A stretch of DNA of 64,000 bases from Paraspadella gotoi (taxonomy: Eukaryota; Chaetognatha). Below are positions 1 through 12,346 of this stretch, piece after piece. The position numbers were made by a program, and so were the translations under genes. Under the pieces are notes generated by a model that did not search any database, was not told the origin of the DNA, and saw nothing but the letters and a program-made list of their open reading frames with translations. Where the stretch lies: assembly GCA_051294375.1 (NCBI GenBank), contig CM119267.1, positions 3,032,297-3,096,296 on the forward strand. Reading direction: 5' to 3'. How positions within the stretch are numbered: position 1 is the stretch's first letter; each line of letters begins with the position of its first letter.

Positions 1-24
1 TCTCCCTCTTCTCTCTCTCCTCTA

Positions 25-55
<31 letters not shown>

Positions 56-58
56 GGC
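1..58. repeat. CT microsatellite at window edge
   Basis: Imperfect CT-rich repeat running in from the left edge. The rest of 59-1150 is AT-rich with short homopolymers; I see no gene in it. Confidence 0.9.
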
Positions 59-1149
59 TCACTACTATCTATCTTTTTCTCACTCTCTCACATAATTTAT
101 CTAGCTTTCACTAAACAATTCCCCCCCCCGCCTCCACCCCCCAGAACATATCCCTTCTCCGAAAAGTATAGATTTTTTCGCGTTTTTTATCTCGTTAAAA
201 AAACTACGGAAGAAAAGCCCCCCCCCCCTTTTTGGGGGGGGGAGATCGTCAAGGTCGGAAAAGTTCGCGACTTTCAAAAAAAAAAAAAAAGATAAAAAAG
301 GGAATCGATAATAAAGTCGATATCATCTTTTCCATTACGAAACCCAAAGCCTCATAAATCTTCCAGAAAAATTCAATTTTTTTTTTAATGCTTTTCCGAG
401 TCAAGAATCTTTCTTGACAAGACTAAAAATTAAAAATATAAACTTTTAAAGTAGAATCAGATATAAATTTAAATCGGTTATATATATTCAGTTAAATATT
501 TATATTTTTTTCCCCCTAATGAGTCGATTTATCCAACGAGAGAGAAACGTAAACCAACTTGATCCAAGCTAACGTACGAGCTCAAAAATAAAAGCACCTT
601 ATTCTTTGGTTTCACTTGTTCCGATTCTAATTTTTAACTTGTTGCATTTTGAATTTGAAGAAATGTTTATTAAAGAAAATATATACAAAAACTCGAACCA
701 TGCTTCTGTACAAGTTTCGAAATAAATACTCGATTGTTTCAATTCAATACAATGTATACATGTAACGAAGGGAGACGAAATTCATTTCAATCCCCAATAC
801 CCAATTCCCTATCCGTTATCTCCTAATCTTCCCAACAGAGGCGCTGGCGAATCGTCCAACCTTGAAGCCACCAACAAAAGGCAAACAGTTTACGAAAAGG
901 GGAAACCCTCATTCCCTTTGCCAAGAGATTAGTGTTTCCCCCTCTTGACCTTTCATTGTCTCTCGGCCGAATCTGCCGGATCTGCCGGATCTGCCGGGTC
1001 CCGGAGGCCGGAGCCCAAAACCGAGCAAAGCCCCGCCTCTTCTCCGCCTCTCCTCTTCAGTCCCCACCTCCCCTCCCCCGATTTCAACCGCCTCCCCTTA
1101 AAAAGCCTACAATCTTTTCCGTCGTTGTTTTCGGACATGCCGGATTCGG

Positions 1150-1710
1150 AATCGATCCCGGCGCCGAAAACGAGATCCCGGCGACGAAAACGAGATCTCG
1201 GCGCCGTAATCAAGATCCTGGGGCTGCAATCGAGATTCCGGCTCCGGAAAAAAAGATTTCAGCACCGCAATCGCGATCTGGGCGTTGCAATCATGGTCCC
1301 GGGGCGATGTAATTGAGAACCCAGCGTCGCAAAAAGAGATCCCGGCGCCGTAATCAAGATCTTGGAAACCACGTTCAAAATATCATCGCCGCAATCAAGA
1401 TCCCGGCAATCGAGATCCCAGCACCGCAAACGAGATCTGGGCATTGCAATTAAGGTCCCGGCGACGTAATTGATATCCCAGCGCCGCAAAAGAGATCCAG
1501 GCGCCCCAATAAATCTTGTCACCGCAAATCGAGATCCTGGCGCCGCAATAAAGAACTTATCACCTCAAATCGAGATCCTGGCGCCGCAATAAAGATCTTG
1601 TCACCGCAAATCTAGATCCTGGCGCCGCAATAAAGATCTTGTCACCGCAAATCTAGATCCTGGCGCCGCAATAAAGATCTTGTCACCGCAAATCGAGATC
1701 GCGGTTCAGA
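1150..1710. repeat. GC-rich minisatellite, about 21-bp unit, 42-bp higher order near the end
   Basis: Degenerate tandem units built around GAGATCCCGGCGCCGCAATC alternate with units containing TTGTCACCGCAAATC. From about 1520 to 1700 the array becomes a cleaner repeat of roughly 42 bp (GATCCTGGCGCCGCAATAAA plus GATCTTGTCACCGCAAATC). Early units are diverged and late units nearly identical. Open frames cross it on both strands only because the unit length is close to a multiple of three; I do not regard it as coding. Confidence 0.8.
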
Positions 1711-2470
1711 ACAAACGACAAATTATTGAACCGGAAATTTCTACGGCGATTTATATTTTCCGCCATTTTGATCCATTTTTCCCGCCATTTTCTTTTCTGC
1801 ATTTAAATGCAAACTGCCGCAATTTTTTTTCGCAAATTCGTTTTGCTGAAAAAGCTTTTTTTATGTCAATGAGTATCATTTATTTTATATTTTTAACGTG
1901 ATATATATTAGATTCATATTCATAAATCAAACAAAGAGCAGAAAGTAACTTTTAATATATAGTAAAATTGATTAAATTTTTACATTTATTTTTAAAATTT
2001 AATAAAAAATAAAATAAAAATAAAAAAACGTTTGACGTTTGTTTATTTTTTTCCTAAATTTATAAGATTTTAAGAATTCAAATTTTTATCAATTCTTAAT
2101 ATGCGTTTTATTTCGAATTCAACTAGGTTGATTCAGTACAGAGAGGAGCATCAAAAAAAGCTAAGTCTAAAGACAAAACAAAGATAAAGATTGCGTGAAA
2201 ACGACCACTATAGACAAAACAAGATTAAAATTATTGATTAAAATATTTCAATCATAATAATAATAATAATATCACAGTAATAATGCAATCATATTATACT
2301 TAAGAATATTTCCTCGAGCTTTTAATTCTCCCTTTAGAATCTAATTTCGTCGAGACAAATTTTAACTTTTTTTAACTAATAATGCTTTTTTTTTTTAATA
2401 TAGTAAAATTTTTTAAAAACTTGGATCCCGACGCGGATTTTCCATTTAAAATTCCCAGACGGAACTCTTC

Positions 2471-2905
2471 TCACTCAATCGCACATTTTCTCCCGTCGAA
2501 TTTCCTTTCAGATTTGTTTCCCCTAAAATCCTCGGCGGAAATATCGACGTCTAAATCTCGCTTTTCCCTTTTCTCAGATTTTTCTCTCTCGGATTTATAT
2601 TCGGGACTCTCAGATTTATATTCGGACTCAGCGAATCGGATTTCGAGCTGTCGATGCAAACCGGGATTCGTTTTCTCGGTCCTTAATGCGTCGCTTGGTC
2701 TCTCGGCGACGTGGGCCTCGTTTTTCTTTTTCAAAATATCCCAGATTCTCGGCGCCGCTTGTTCTTTTTTTTTATTCGGTTCCTCCGCCTCGACATCTAT
2801 CCGCCATTTTTTTTTTACGAATTGTTTTTCAAAACAAAAGTTTAGAAAACTCTCTCTTCTTTTCTCATGAGGCGTAATTCCGTTCAAAAAATGACTTTTC
2901 ATCAT
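2471..2905 (-). CDS. Hypothetical highly charged protein exon
   Basis: A 144-codon open frame starting at ATG 2905. The downstream half looks like real protein: highly charged, with two copies of an EYKSE motif (SEYKSESPEYKSE) and the stretch DLDVDISAEDFRG. The frame closes just after a possible splice donor (ATTGA|GTGAGA near 2473), so it may be one exon of a longer gene rather than a complete protein. No family recognised. The first 30 codons come from A/T-rich sequence and may not be translated. Confidence 0.35.
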   Translation of the reverse strand: MMKSHFLNGITPHEKRRESFLNFCFEKQFVKKKWRIDVEAEEPNKKKEQAAPRIWDILKKKNEAHVAERPSDALRTEKTNPGLHRQLEIRFAESEYKSESPEYKSEREKSEKREKRDLDVDISAEDFRGNKSERKFDGRKCAIE

Positions 2906-3060
2906 AAATATTGTATGTTAAGGTTTTTTTTTCATTCCTCGTTTTGAATTCCCACTCGCCTCAAATTCATTTTGCTCATTTTTTATTCTGCCTGCTCTCT
3001 CCTCCTGCGTTTTTTTCCTCCTTTTCATTTGGGTTCGAAACTCGGCGCCATTTTTTCCAA

Positions 3061-3212
3061 ACCATCTCTCTCCTCTCTCTTCTCTCTTCTTCTCTCTCTT
3101 CTCTCTCTCTCGCCCTCTCTCGTTATCTCTCTGTCCTCTGCTCAGTAAGTCGTCGTTATCTCTCCTCTATCACTCGTCTCTCGTCCTCTCTCTCTCTCTC
3201 TCTCTCTCTCGT
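3061..3212. repeat. CT-rich simple repeat
   Basis: Interrupted (CT)n and TCTC blocks. No gene seen. Confidence 0.8.
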
Positions 3213-3304
3213 GCTGTTTACAAAATATGATGGAGTCTTGGAATGTCGTTCTCTGGGAGCCAAGCGCCCGGATTCTTAGCGAGTCTCATCTTATATTTTT
3301 TTCC

Positions 3305-3352
3305 TTCCTCCTCCTCCTCCTCCTCCTCCTCCTCCTCCTCCTCCTCCTCTTT
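3305..3352. repeat. (CTC)n microsatellite
   Basis: About 14 uninterrupted CTC triplets. Confidence 0.9.
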
Positions 3353-3384
3353 TTCTTACCATCTGTTATCTACATCATGAATCG

Positions 3385-3628
3385 AAAGCAGCAACGAAAG
3401 AAAATAAGGATGAGGCAAAAAAGAAAGAATAAAGAAAAAAAGAAAGAATACGTAGAAAAAGAAAAAAGAATAGAGAAAGAAAGAAAGATTGTTGATGGAA
3501 AGAATAGAGAAAGAAAGAGAGAAAGAATAGAGAAAGAAAGACAAAATAGAAAAAGAAGGAAAGAATATAGAAAGAAAGAAAGAAAAAAAGAAAGAAATAG
3601 AAAGAATGATCAAAAAGATAAAAAATAG
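3385..3628. repeat. Polypurine GAAA-rich tract
   Basis: Over 200 bases made almost only of A and G (GAAAGAAA-like units). Open frames encode lysine/arginine/glutamate runs and are composition artefacts. Confidence 0.8.
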
Positions 3629-3845
3629 TTATCTATTTATTGGAAACGATTTTATTTTTCAATAATTTCAAAAATAAAATCGTTGCAGAAACTATTTCAA
3701 ACATTTTCACTTAATGTCCAAACGCAACGAAAGTTTAGTGGACAAAAAAATGAATAAATATGGGATAAAAACGTTTGCGGCTAATGACAGTGAATTAGTT
3801 AATAATAATATTACTTGATACTTGAATAACTGATACTAACTACTT

Positions 3846-4030
3846 CCTATACGAGACCGTGAGAGAGTCTTGATTGAAAGCTTGCAGGGGACCTGCAATG
3901 TTATTTTATTGTAAGAGTGATGGAAGCCTTAAATCACCAAAGCCTGTCCAAAGTCAGGGGCAAAGACAGCTTATTTATTTAATGAATGGATAATTCTATA
4001 ACTATATTGGTTGTACCAATTTCATAAAAA
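3846..4030 (+). repeat. Dispersed repeat family 1, copy
   Basis: Copy of an interspersed element with landmarks GAGAGTCTTGATTGAAAGC, AAAGCCTGTCCAAAGTCAGG, TTAATGAATGGATAAT and the end GGTTGTACCAATTTCATAA. Other long copies: 5858-6085, 10630-10850, 35090-35320 (minus) and a diverged one at 13365-13560. Fragments lie near 24585, 34235 (minus), 34550 (minus), 38065, 51265, 53935 (minus) and 58300. No coding capacity, so non-autonomous (SINE or MITE). Confidence 0.8.
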
Positions 4031-4910
4031 AAACAAAAATAACAGCAAGCCAGTTTCGGCAAAGCAAAAGAAAACGAGAAGGAATACAATTGTCATTTTT
4101 GGCTTTTGTCGATGGGGAATAGAAAAACATTTTTGGCAGCAAAAAAAAAATAATAAAATCCACATGGAAGCGGCTTGCAAACGTCGATCCCATTTTCGTG
4201 GACGTAAACAAATAGTTGGCGCCGATGTCTTTGTCGTTGTTGTTGTTGTCGTTGTTGCCGAATCGAAGGGATTTCTTTTTTGACAGGATTCCACTCAATC
4301 TCTTTCTCTTTCCGACGTCTACGGGGCTGGACGAGGCCTAATGCTGCAAATGCTGCTAATGCTGCTAATGCTTAATGACGCACTGAGCCAATCAATGCCC
4401 AGAACTGATGTATAGGAGAATTCGTTTTCTTCGAAACGTATGTAAACGTAAAGAAATTTAAATGAATGGTTTTAGCGTAAAATAAACTACCAACAATATG
4501 AATTGAGTAATAGTTTTTAGTGGAGACTCCAGGCTATTGAATACTTTCTCTTGTCGAAATCTATTATCAAATTCCGAACATTTTATCCTTTTTTCTAAAA
4601 AAAAAAAGGACATAAACGAAATGTGTCTTTTGTTGATGCTTCTGGGCTTCTGCTCTCTACCTCTTTTTTCCCCCGCTTGGGAAACAATAACACGAAATTC
4701 GGCCAACAAAAGACAAACGGTTCAAAAAATAAAAAAATAAAAAAATAAAATCTCGCCTTCGATGCCTCAGTTGTTTTTTTTCATTCGAAATCGAGCGACG
4801 CGTTTTTCGTTTCAAAAAAAAAAAAGATAAAATTTCTTTGAATCGAAAATCGCGACGAAGAAAAATCGATTTAAGCAGAAAAAAAAATCCGATTCTCGTC
4901 GTGGACGCAG

Positions 4911-5051
4911 GATTCGGGCGATGATCGTAACATGAGGCGTTGCGAGGCGGTGTTGGCGGCGAAGGCGGCGGGGAAGACAGCGGCGACGACGGCGGGGAAG
5001 AAAGCGCCGGCGGCGGGCGAAAATCGAACGATAGCGTCGTCAGGGATGAGG
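4911..5051 (+). CDS. Possible coding exon, alanine-rich
   Basis: A 47-codon stretch bounded by an acceptor (GGACGCAG|GATTCG) and a donor (ATGAGG|GTAGGT), phase 0 at both ends. It contains CEAVLAAKAAGKTAAT and GENRTIASSGM. GC content is well above the flanks. The other two frames are also largely open, so frame and strand are uncertain; the minus strand also offers a proline/serine-rich frame. No family recognised. Confidence 0.2.
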
Positions 5052-5857
5052 GTAGGTCGAGATGGAAGCGAGAAACGCCCCCTTTCGATATTTTACACTC
5101 TTTTCTTATTACATCCGGGGGTCTTTCGTCCATGTCCATGTCCGCGGCGTCAAGCGTGTTACTCCTCAATCATTACCTGTTTTTTTCCTCAATGTTAGAG
5201 GCGTTGGGTATAACGCCTTTCGATCTCCTTATAATGTCAGCTCGTTTTTATTCTCGTCAACTATGCAACTATGCATAGTATGCATCCTACTATCGTGTCA
5301 CACCTCGCGTCTTCCTTTTCGTGTCACACCTCGCAATCGTTCAATAGTGTCACACTGGGCATCTCAATTTCGTGTCGCACCTCTCGTATCCACTCCAGTC
5401 GCGCGGTTCGATTCGCTTCGGTGTTGTCAATGCAATCGTCATGGCAACGGCGTTGACTTGCGTCGCCGCCGCTGGAGGGGGACACTTGGTTCGTATCTAG
5501 ACGAGGAATCGATAATTTTTTTTTATTTGTTTTTTTTTTCTTATTTTAATGTAGAGGGGAAAAATATCGGGGAAAGGTTTAGATTATAACGGATATTTTC
5601 TACACCGTTGTAACTGTTAAGTTAGATAAGCTATCCTTAATTGTTTAAATGTTTTCCGAAAAAGAACCATGTCTAACATTTCAGAATTTATACATGCGTC
5701 GTTAGTGATTGATAAAGGTTGAATCAGAATTTGTTCTAAATTTTTTTTTTCAGGTGAAATAAGAAAATAAATTTGGGATAGACATTGCCTATTTCAAATA
5801 TTACAAAACCAATTTAGAAAGTTAGTATCTATATTTTTCTTTGTTGATTAAAAATTC

Positions 5858-6085
5858 TTTGAAACATTATACCACTTCATCGATAGGGAAGCCAGGTACT
5901 CTAGGAGTGAATAAATAAGACAGTGAGAGAGTCTTGATTGAAAGCTTGCAGGGACCTATGTCATTATCTTGTCAGAGTGATGGAGGCCTTAAACCACCAA
6001 AGCCTGTCCAAAGTCAGGGGCAAGATAGCTTATTTATTAAATGAATGGATAATTTTTATATTGGTTGTACCAATTTCATAATAAA
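5858..6085 (+). repeat. Dispersed repeat family 1, full-length-like copy
   Basis: Includes the upstream part shared with 10630-10850 (TTCTTTGAAACATTATACC, GGGAAGCCAGGTACTC) and ends with GGTTGTACCAATTTCATAA. It defines an element of roughly 230 bp. Confidence 0.85.
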
Positions 6086-6157
6086 AAATGGGAATATTAG
6101 ATTAGATTTTCAAACGTTTATATTGCAATTTAATAGTCAAAATACTAAAAATAACAG

Positions 6158-7381
6158 AACGAAATTTTCGATCCTGACGAATTCGATCCGAAAGTTTTGA
6201 CTCTGAGAAGAAACAAAACGTCAACCGTTGAGTTTGATCCCGCGCCCGCTTGGAACGCCACCAACGAACAAAACAAAAGGGTACAGACGAAGGACAATAA
6301 AGTCGAGTACAAGACAAACGGAGAGTTGGACAAGAAAAATTTGCAAGTGGCCTTTGTTGACACGAATCGGGGTAAAAAAAAAAAGGATTGAAACTTGAGC
6401 GAATTACAATTTGTAAATGTGATTTTATCTTTGCCGTAGAGATAGAAATGTTAACATTTTACTTCTTTATGAAATTACCTCGATTTTTATATAACTTGAT
6501 GAGATGATTTTAAAGTACAAGTATTTTATGGTCGGTTCTCACAAAGGCAGAATGAATGATCCTACTAGTATTAAATGTTAAATTCATACTACGGATCTGT
6601 CATCAGTCTGTCACACTGCAGATGGGTCCCATCCCGTCCCGTCCCTATTAATAATTTTTTCCCGTACATCCATGAAGAGCCAATACTCAAATCATATCCT
6701 GGCGGCTACAATATTCTACAATATTCTACAATGTTCTATTGTGACGATCTTAAAGGCCGAGTGGTCGAACGGATGTTTTGAACTCGAAGCCGACAAAGTT
6801 CCCGACTCCCGCATAAACTGGAAGAAGTTAAAGGACGAAGTAATCCAACGCTCATCTTGTGATAATAATCGTTAAAAAGTTAAGGATATAAAGTTAAATA
6901 CAAATGTCGTAATGAATACGGTTAAATTCAGGCGAAACCGATTCTTCACGACGATAGAAATTCCGTGGCGAGGACGAGAAGAAAGCATCGTTTGTCTCGT
7001 CGTCGGCGTTTTGACGCTGATTTCGGTCACGTGACTGAGAGCTCTTGGATTACTCATGGACATTAATCGAGATATGAATATTAAATAATTAATGATGAAG
7101 AAATGAGATAAATACTAATTAAGAACGCCTAAATTTTCGCCCCTGCGAAACACGACGTTTTTGTTAATTGAAATTCATTGTCTGTGCCGTTTTTCCATTG
7201 ATCAATGAAAACTGATGACAAAATTCATATTGTTTTTATTTACTCAACCTTCGCTTAACGAGTTTCAGAATATTGTCTTGCTATTTTGTCGGATTTGGAT
7301 ATTTACGGTGCTTTCGCTAAAGGATTCGACGTCAGCGACAAAAAAGCGGATCGAGCGGAAAACATATTCCTCAACAATAAG
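6158..7381 (+). CDS. Hypothetical gene fragment, two phase-matched exons
   Basis: Exon 6158-6371 (acceptor AACAG|AACG, donor CGGG|GTAAAA) encodes NEIFDPDEFDPKVLTLRRN, then a polar stretch ending NLQVAFVDTNR. Exon 7269-7381 (acceptor TTTCAG|AATATT, weak donor AATAAG|GTTGGG) joins in frame and encodes CLAILSDLDIYGAFAKGFDV and DKKADRAENIFLNNK. Composition and amino-acid use look like real protein. I recognise no family. The start and the 3' end were not found. Acidic (GAC)n-containing frames at 7890-8040 and 8450-8620 could belong to it or be microsatellite artefacts. Confidence 0.35.
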
Positions 7382-7902
7382 GTTGGGTTATAATCCACCG
7401 AAAAACAACCGTAAAGTTTTCTTTTTTTAACTTCATCGATGGATGTATATTCACTCCAAGGATGACAGCAAAAAATTATTGAGTATTATTGAATTATTTA
7501 AAAACTAATTATTTTTTCAAAAAACGCCAAAATCCCAGTCGGCGAAAGTAAAATTTTACCCCAAAGTATTATCACTTAGTATTGGTAAAGATTGAATAAT
7601 GGGGAAAAAAGGGATCAAAATGAAAGATAGATTATATACATTGTTTCGGGATTTTCTTACACAATTATGTCTAACCACGTTGGAAAATCGACTTCTGCTC
7701 TTGAAATATTCTTCGTAAATGAAAATTGAAATTCAGGAGCGACTTTGACGCCAAGAGAAATACAACACAATAGTTTTTTTTTTTAAAAAAAAGAAGAAAG
7801 TGATCTCTGTCTCTCAAAAGCTCTCAAAAAGGCGTCAAATTTTTTGAGAATGCGAATCGGAAGTTTGACGCTTTGAAGGACTTGAGACTTCTTAGTGACG
7901 AC

Positions 7903-7992
7903 GAACGACGACGACAACGACCATGAGAGCGACGACGACGACGACGACGACGACAACGACCATGAGAGCGACGACGACGATGAAAACGACGA
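7903..7992. repeat. (GAC)n / (GTC)n triplet repeat
   Basis: Two blocks of CGA/GAC triplets with a duplicated interruption AACGACCATGAGAGCGACG. Frames read as Asp, Arg or Thr runs. Confidence 0.85.
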
Positions 7993-8467
7993 CTCTCTTC
8001 CAAAACAAATTTGGCGGAGTCGACGCGCCACTTTACTTTCTTCGCCACGATGCGTCGAGTCAAACTGGAGTTCTTTTTTTTTTTTGGTTATGAAAACTAA
8101 ATATTAATTACTCGAGAGTCATCGCTGGTACGTGATTAATATTTAATTCACTATAATATTGTAGCTGGGACTCCCACGTGTGATTTTAAATTAAATAACA
8201 ATTCATTTTCGAGTTATCATTTTATAACGTGTACGTAAGGCTTAAAAACAAAACAATATTTTAATTTAAATTTCTCTTTAGGTTCCGACGTTTGTTTTGG
8301 TTACATTCTTCTTCCTCATGCCCCCTCCTCTTCAATCCCCCTTCCACTCCCCCCACTTCTTCCCCCTCCCCCCTTTTCCCTTCTCTTCATCCTCCCTTCC
8401 CTGCCCCAAACTCCTACCCCTCTTCCCGAAAAAGGGCAGAAAGAAAAATAATCAGAATAAAAATAAA

Positions 8468-8505
8468 AGACGACGGACGACGACGACGACGACGACGAAC
8501 GACGA

Positions 8506-8537
<32 letters not shown>

Positions 8538-8601
8538 TCATAATCGTTTCGAGATTTTGTTTTGGAAAACGACGACGACGACGACGACGACGAAAAGGCG
8601 C
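8468..8601. repeat. (GAC)n triplet repeats in two blocks
   Basis: About 20 and about 9 GAC units separated by an A/T-rich interruption (about 8541-8567). Homopolymeric Arg/Asp/Thr frames here are not evidence of a gene. Confidence 0.85.
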
Positions 8602-9149
8602 GACGACTTCGAATTGAAACGAAAATAATTCATCCACGTGACTCGTCTAACGACAACTCCAGCTGGAATTATTATCAAGTACATTTATGATTGAATACGA
8701 ATATGTACGTCCGAACACTGTTAAAGCTGAAATAATTCTTTATGATTTAAGGATACCGTTGTTTATCGTTTATTGTTTAAACTTAAAAAAATTATATCCA
8801 TATTATATCCACAGTGGTATCTTAAAGTTAAAGTATGCACAGAATAAAAGAATTATTAACAACGATTAAAAAATAAATAAGTATGTCGTCAATGTAAACG
8901 ACATCGACTGTGTTCGAGTAATGAGAAGAATGAATTATAAATAATAACTGAGATCGTTTATAAATCTTCGACTCATACTCGTCATCTGGCGAATCAAGAC
9001 TCAAGACTCAAGGGCTCAGAAATGATGAGTTTGTCATTTTTTCCTTTGACAGGATGTTTGTCCCGTGGACGGAGGGTGGAGAGAGGGGCTGGACGGGTGG
9101 GGTGGTACAATTCAACCCGTCCGATCCGGTATTCACGCTAGAGATGATT

Positions 9150-9245
9150 GTTTTCACTCTCTTCTCTCTCTCTCACTCTCTCCCTCTCTCTCACACCTCC
9201 CTTCCGATTCCTAGCGATTAATTTCGCCCACTCCCTCTCTCTCTC
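9150..9245. repeat. CT-rich simple repeat
   Basis: Interrupted (CT)n. The following 9246-9340 is C-rich with no gene seen. Confidence 0.8.
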
Positions 9246-9450
9246 CCTCACATCCCAACCACCACCGCCCCCTCCCACGACCTCCCAAACCGCCTCTCTA
9301 CCCCCCCTTCCCTCCCCCTTACCCTGCCCCCTAGAGGACGGCGGCTTATGGAGCCGCTAATGAGGGTAAGGGGGAAAAGCGTTTGGCCACCGCGGACTCG
9401 AGGCCGACAAAAGGTCAAGGATAAGTTAGAGAGGGTGAGGCGAGAGGGAA

Positions 9451-9461
9451 GAGAGAGAGAG

Positions 9462-9526
<65 letters not shown>

Positions 9527-9531
9527 TGAAA
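9451..9531. repeat. (GA)n microsatellite
   Basis: Near-pure GA repeat with single G insertions (GAGGAGAG, GAAGAGAG). Confidence 0.9.
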
Positions 9532-9681
9532 TGAAGCGATCCTAATTTCGTCGGTCAGTTAACCGACGAGCTTTCGCTCTTGAAACCCGACGGCCGAACG
9601 ACGACGACGACGACGATGACGCTCTCCGCCTCTTGGCGTCTCGATGTCGCCGTCGCAGAATCTCAAGAGTTCGACGCTCCG

Positions 9682-9755
<74 letters not shown>

Positions 9756-9757
9756 AC
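9682..9757. repeat. (CT)n microsatellite
   Basis: CT repeat in blocks separated by TCCTCT. It lies 150 bp from the GA block in opposite orientation, so the two could form an inverted pair. Confidence 0.9.
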
Positions 9758-10629
9758 AGAGGCAGCCCGGTCGGGACCGGTCTGACCCATAGGGGGCGTA
9801 AAGGGGTTGAGGGCTGGGGTGGACTTTTTCGGGGTCATCTTTAAGTCTTGATCATCGCATACGAGCCTTTGAATGAGTCTCTCTTCCCTCGATTCGTCGA
9901 GCTTTGAAAAGATAATGGGATAATTAACGCTAATACGTTTAATTAATATTGATATTGACTCAATTGAATATTATTCAATGAGTATTGTCTATGAAATACT
10001 TTTATTTATTCCATAGCTATATAAGGTATGTTTCATTCTTTTTTATACATTAATATACCATTTGATTTACATTTAAAGTTAACCTGAATTTTAAGCTCCA
10101 TATTTTCACTTCTCTGCTCCTATAAAATTGACCCTTTACCATTAACCCCTGAACCCTTTTGTCTGTCCCCTCTGACGCCGGGGGATCGTGAATCTTTGAC
10201 CAGTGACCAGTGACCACTGACCACCCTCTGAACTCCCCGTCTGAACTCCCCAGCATTGCCCACCACCACCCATACCCCCTTCCCGACCCTCCTTCCATTA
10301 ACGAATTTTCTTTGACGGATGAATCAATATTTTATGTTCTCCTCTCATTTTCTACGCGCGACTCATTATTCGATCGAGGAGGGAACAGTTACTGAGGGAC
10401 GAGAGACTGGAGAATGGAGAAAGAAAGAAAGAAAGAATAGAAAAAGAAGAAAGGAGGAATGAGGAAAGAAAGAAGAAATAAGAATGACCAAAAAGAGAAT
10501 AAAGAGATACATATTTTAAATTGTAGTGAAGGGGAGTGATGAAGGGACCGATCAATGAAGAAAACGAATTGTCATTTTTGGCTTTTGTCGTTAGGGAATA
10601 GAAAATCATTTTTGGCAGCAATACAATAC

Positions 10630-10850
10630 AATTGACACATTCTTTGAAACATTTATACCACTTCATTAAATAGGGAAGCCAGGTACTCTGGGAGTGAATA
10701 AACGAGACTGTGAGAGAGTCTTGATTGAAAGCTTGCAGGGACCTGCTATGTTAATATCTTGTAAGAGTGATGGAGTTAGGTGCGAGATAGCTTATTTAAT
10801 AAATGAATGGATAATTTTTATATTTGGTTGTACTAATTTCATAAAATCCA
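10630..10850 (+). repeat. Dispersed repeat family 1, copy
   Basis: Same landmarks as the other copies (GGGAAGCCAGGTACTCTGG, GAGAGTCTTGATTGAAAGC, end near TTGTACTAATTTCATAAAA). Both this copy and 3846-4030 lie next to a shared flank, TTTTTGGCTTTTGTCG plus CATTTTTGGCAGCAA (4095-4142, 10573-10621), so the element may be longer. Confidence 0.85.
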
Positions 10851-11299
10851 CATGGAAGCAGGGAGGCTGCAGACTCGAGACTGGACAGGAGACTTGACGC
10901 TTGAGACTTGACAGCGAAGAGTAATGAATGAAGACAGGAAACCGAGAGCGCGCGATTTTAGCGTCTTATTGAGATTTGATCCAAACCTTTAAGATAAATC
11001 AAAGTTTCGTTCGAATACGAATGGTCCCAAGGGATTAACCAAGTCGAGAAAAATTACCAGGAAAGTTATAATGGATCATTGAATGTATTGGAAAAAAGAT
11101 ATATTAAAATATACAAGAAGAGTCCAACATAATGTCGTTACAAAATTACCGCCTGTGAGAATAAAGGAGAAACAAAAATATAAATAAGTCGGCGAAAATA
11201 AACAGAAAATCGAAAAAAAAGGAAAAAAAAGAGAAAATCATTAGATCCTCCTTCAAAGGAAAGACTTCTTATCTTTCATCCACGAAAAGGTTCGCAAAA

Positions 11300-11620
11300 A
11301 AATAAAGATGGACATTCCGGCCTTATTTTCCCAAAGCGACCTGTTTCATCTTAAATTCGGAATTAAATTAGTTATTAAATTTAAAGATTAGGTTAAAGGT
11401 TTATATTAAAAGTTTGGTTAAGGATTAGGGTTTAAGATTAGATTAGTGGTTAAGGTTAGGGTTTAAAGACTTGTGTTTAATGTTAAGGATTAATTATATT
11501 AAAAATAATAAAAATTAGTATTTAGGGTTTAAGGTTAAGGTTTAAGATTAGATTTTAGATAATGGCTAAAGATTATAATATAAGTTTTAAAACATATTAA
11601 GGCAAAATATTAAGGTTAAA
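11300..11620. repeat. Repeat with GGCCTTATTTTCCCA head and degenerate GGTTA/TTAGGG tail
   Basis: The head GGCCTTATTTTCCCA plus TTTCATCTTAAATT is followed by about 250 bp of degenerate AGGTTA/TTAGGGTTT units. A second copy with the same order is at 37585-37745. The shared head shows that the G/T-rich array travels as part of a repeat rather than being a random interstitial telomere tract. Confidence 0.6.
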
Positions 11621-12157
11621 TGGGACGCTTTGGGAAAATAGAACCTAATTTCCTTCATTCGTCTTTTCCTTCTTTTTTAGTCAACGTTGAAATTCATTTG
11701 GAGTTAAGGCGAGAAAGTCTCGGGTTCGAGGCGACTTCGCCGAAAAAGCCAGACGAATTTGCAAAAAAAAAAAGAACATCGACAACAACAACAACAACAA
11801 AAGAAGGCGGTTCTGTCGGTTTTGGTCGGTTTTGTCGGTTTTGGTCGGTTTTGTCGGCTTCATAAGTCGGTTTTGTTCGTCTTGAGGAGAAAAAAATTGT
11901 TTCAAGTTAATTTTCCCATCAGTTGGAGACCAAAGAAGAGATAAGAGGAAAGACAAATTCCGTTCGTGAAATTCTTATTTCCAGACTTAAAAAATATTGA
12001 TATAAGAAAACAAAACCAAGCGACTTTTGTCTTAAAGAGTACGAACATGAAAATAGAACATAAAATCCAAATATAAGTTATAGTTTTATTAGAATTGTTT
12101 ACTTACATGATCCATTTAAAAAAAAAGAAATTCACTTTAGATAGTCTGTCTCATCTC

Positions 12158-12207
<50 letters not shown>

Positions 12208-12229
12208 CTCTCTCTCTCTTTCTTCTCTC

Positions 12230-12291
<62 letters not shown>

Positions 12292-12310
12292 TCTCTCATC
12301 TCTCCCTCCA

Positions 12311-12344
<34 letters not shown>
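12158..12344. repeat. (CT)n microsatellite
   Basis: Long CT repeat with a few TTCT and CATC interruptions. Leu/Ser frames here are artefacts. Confidence 0.9.

Positions 12345-12346
<2 letters not shown>

Noticed and set aside
6745-6800. tRNA-Leu/Ser-like A box (GGCCGAGTGGTCGAACGG)
   Set aside because: No B box or acceptor stem follows; the stretch is better read as a possible coding frame, itself unsupported.
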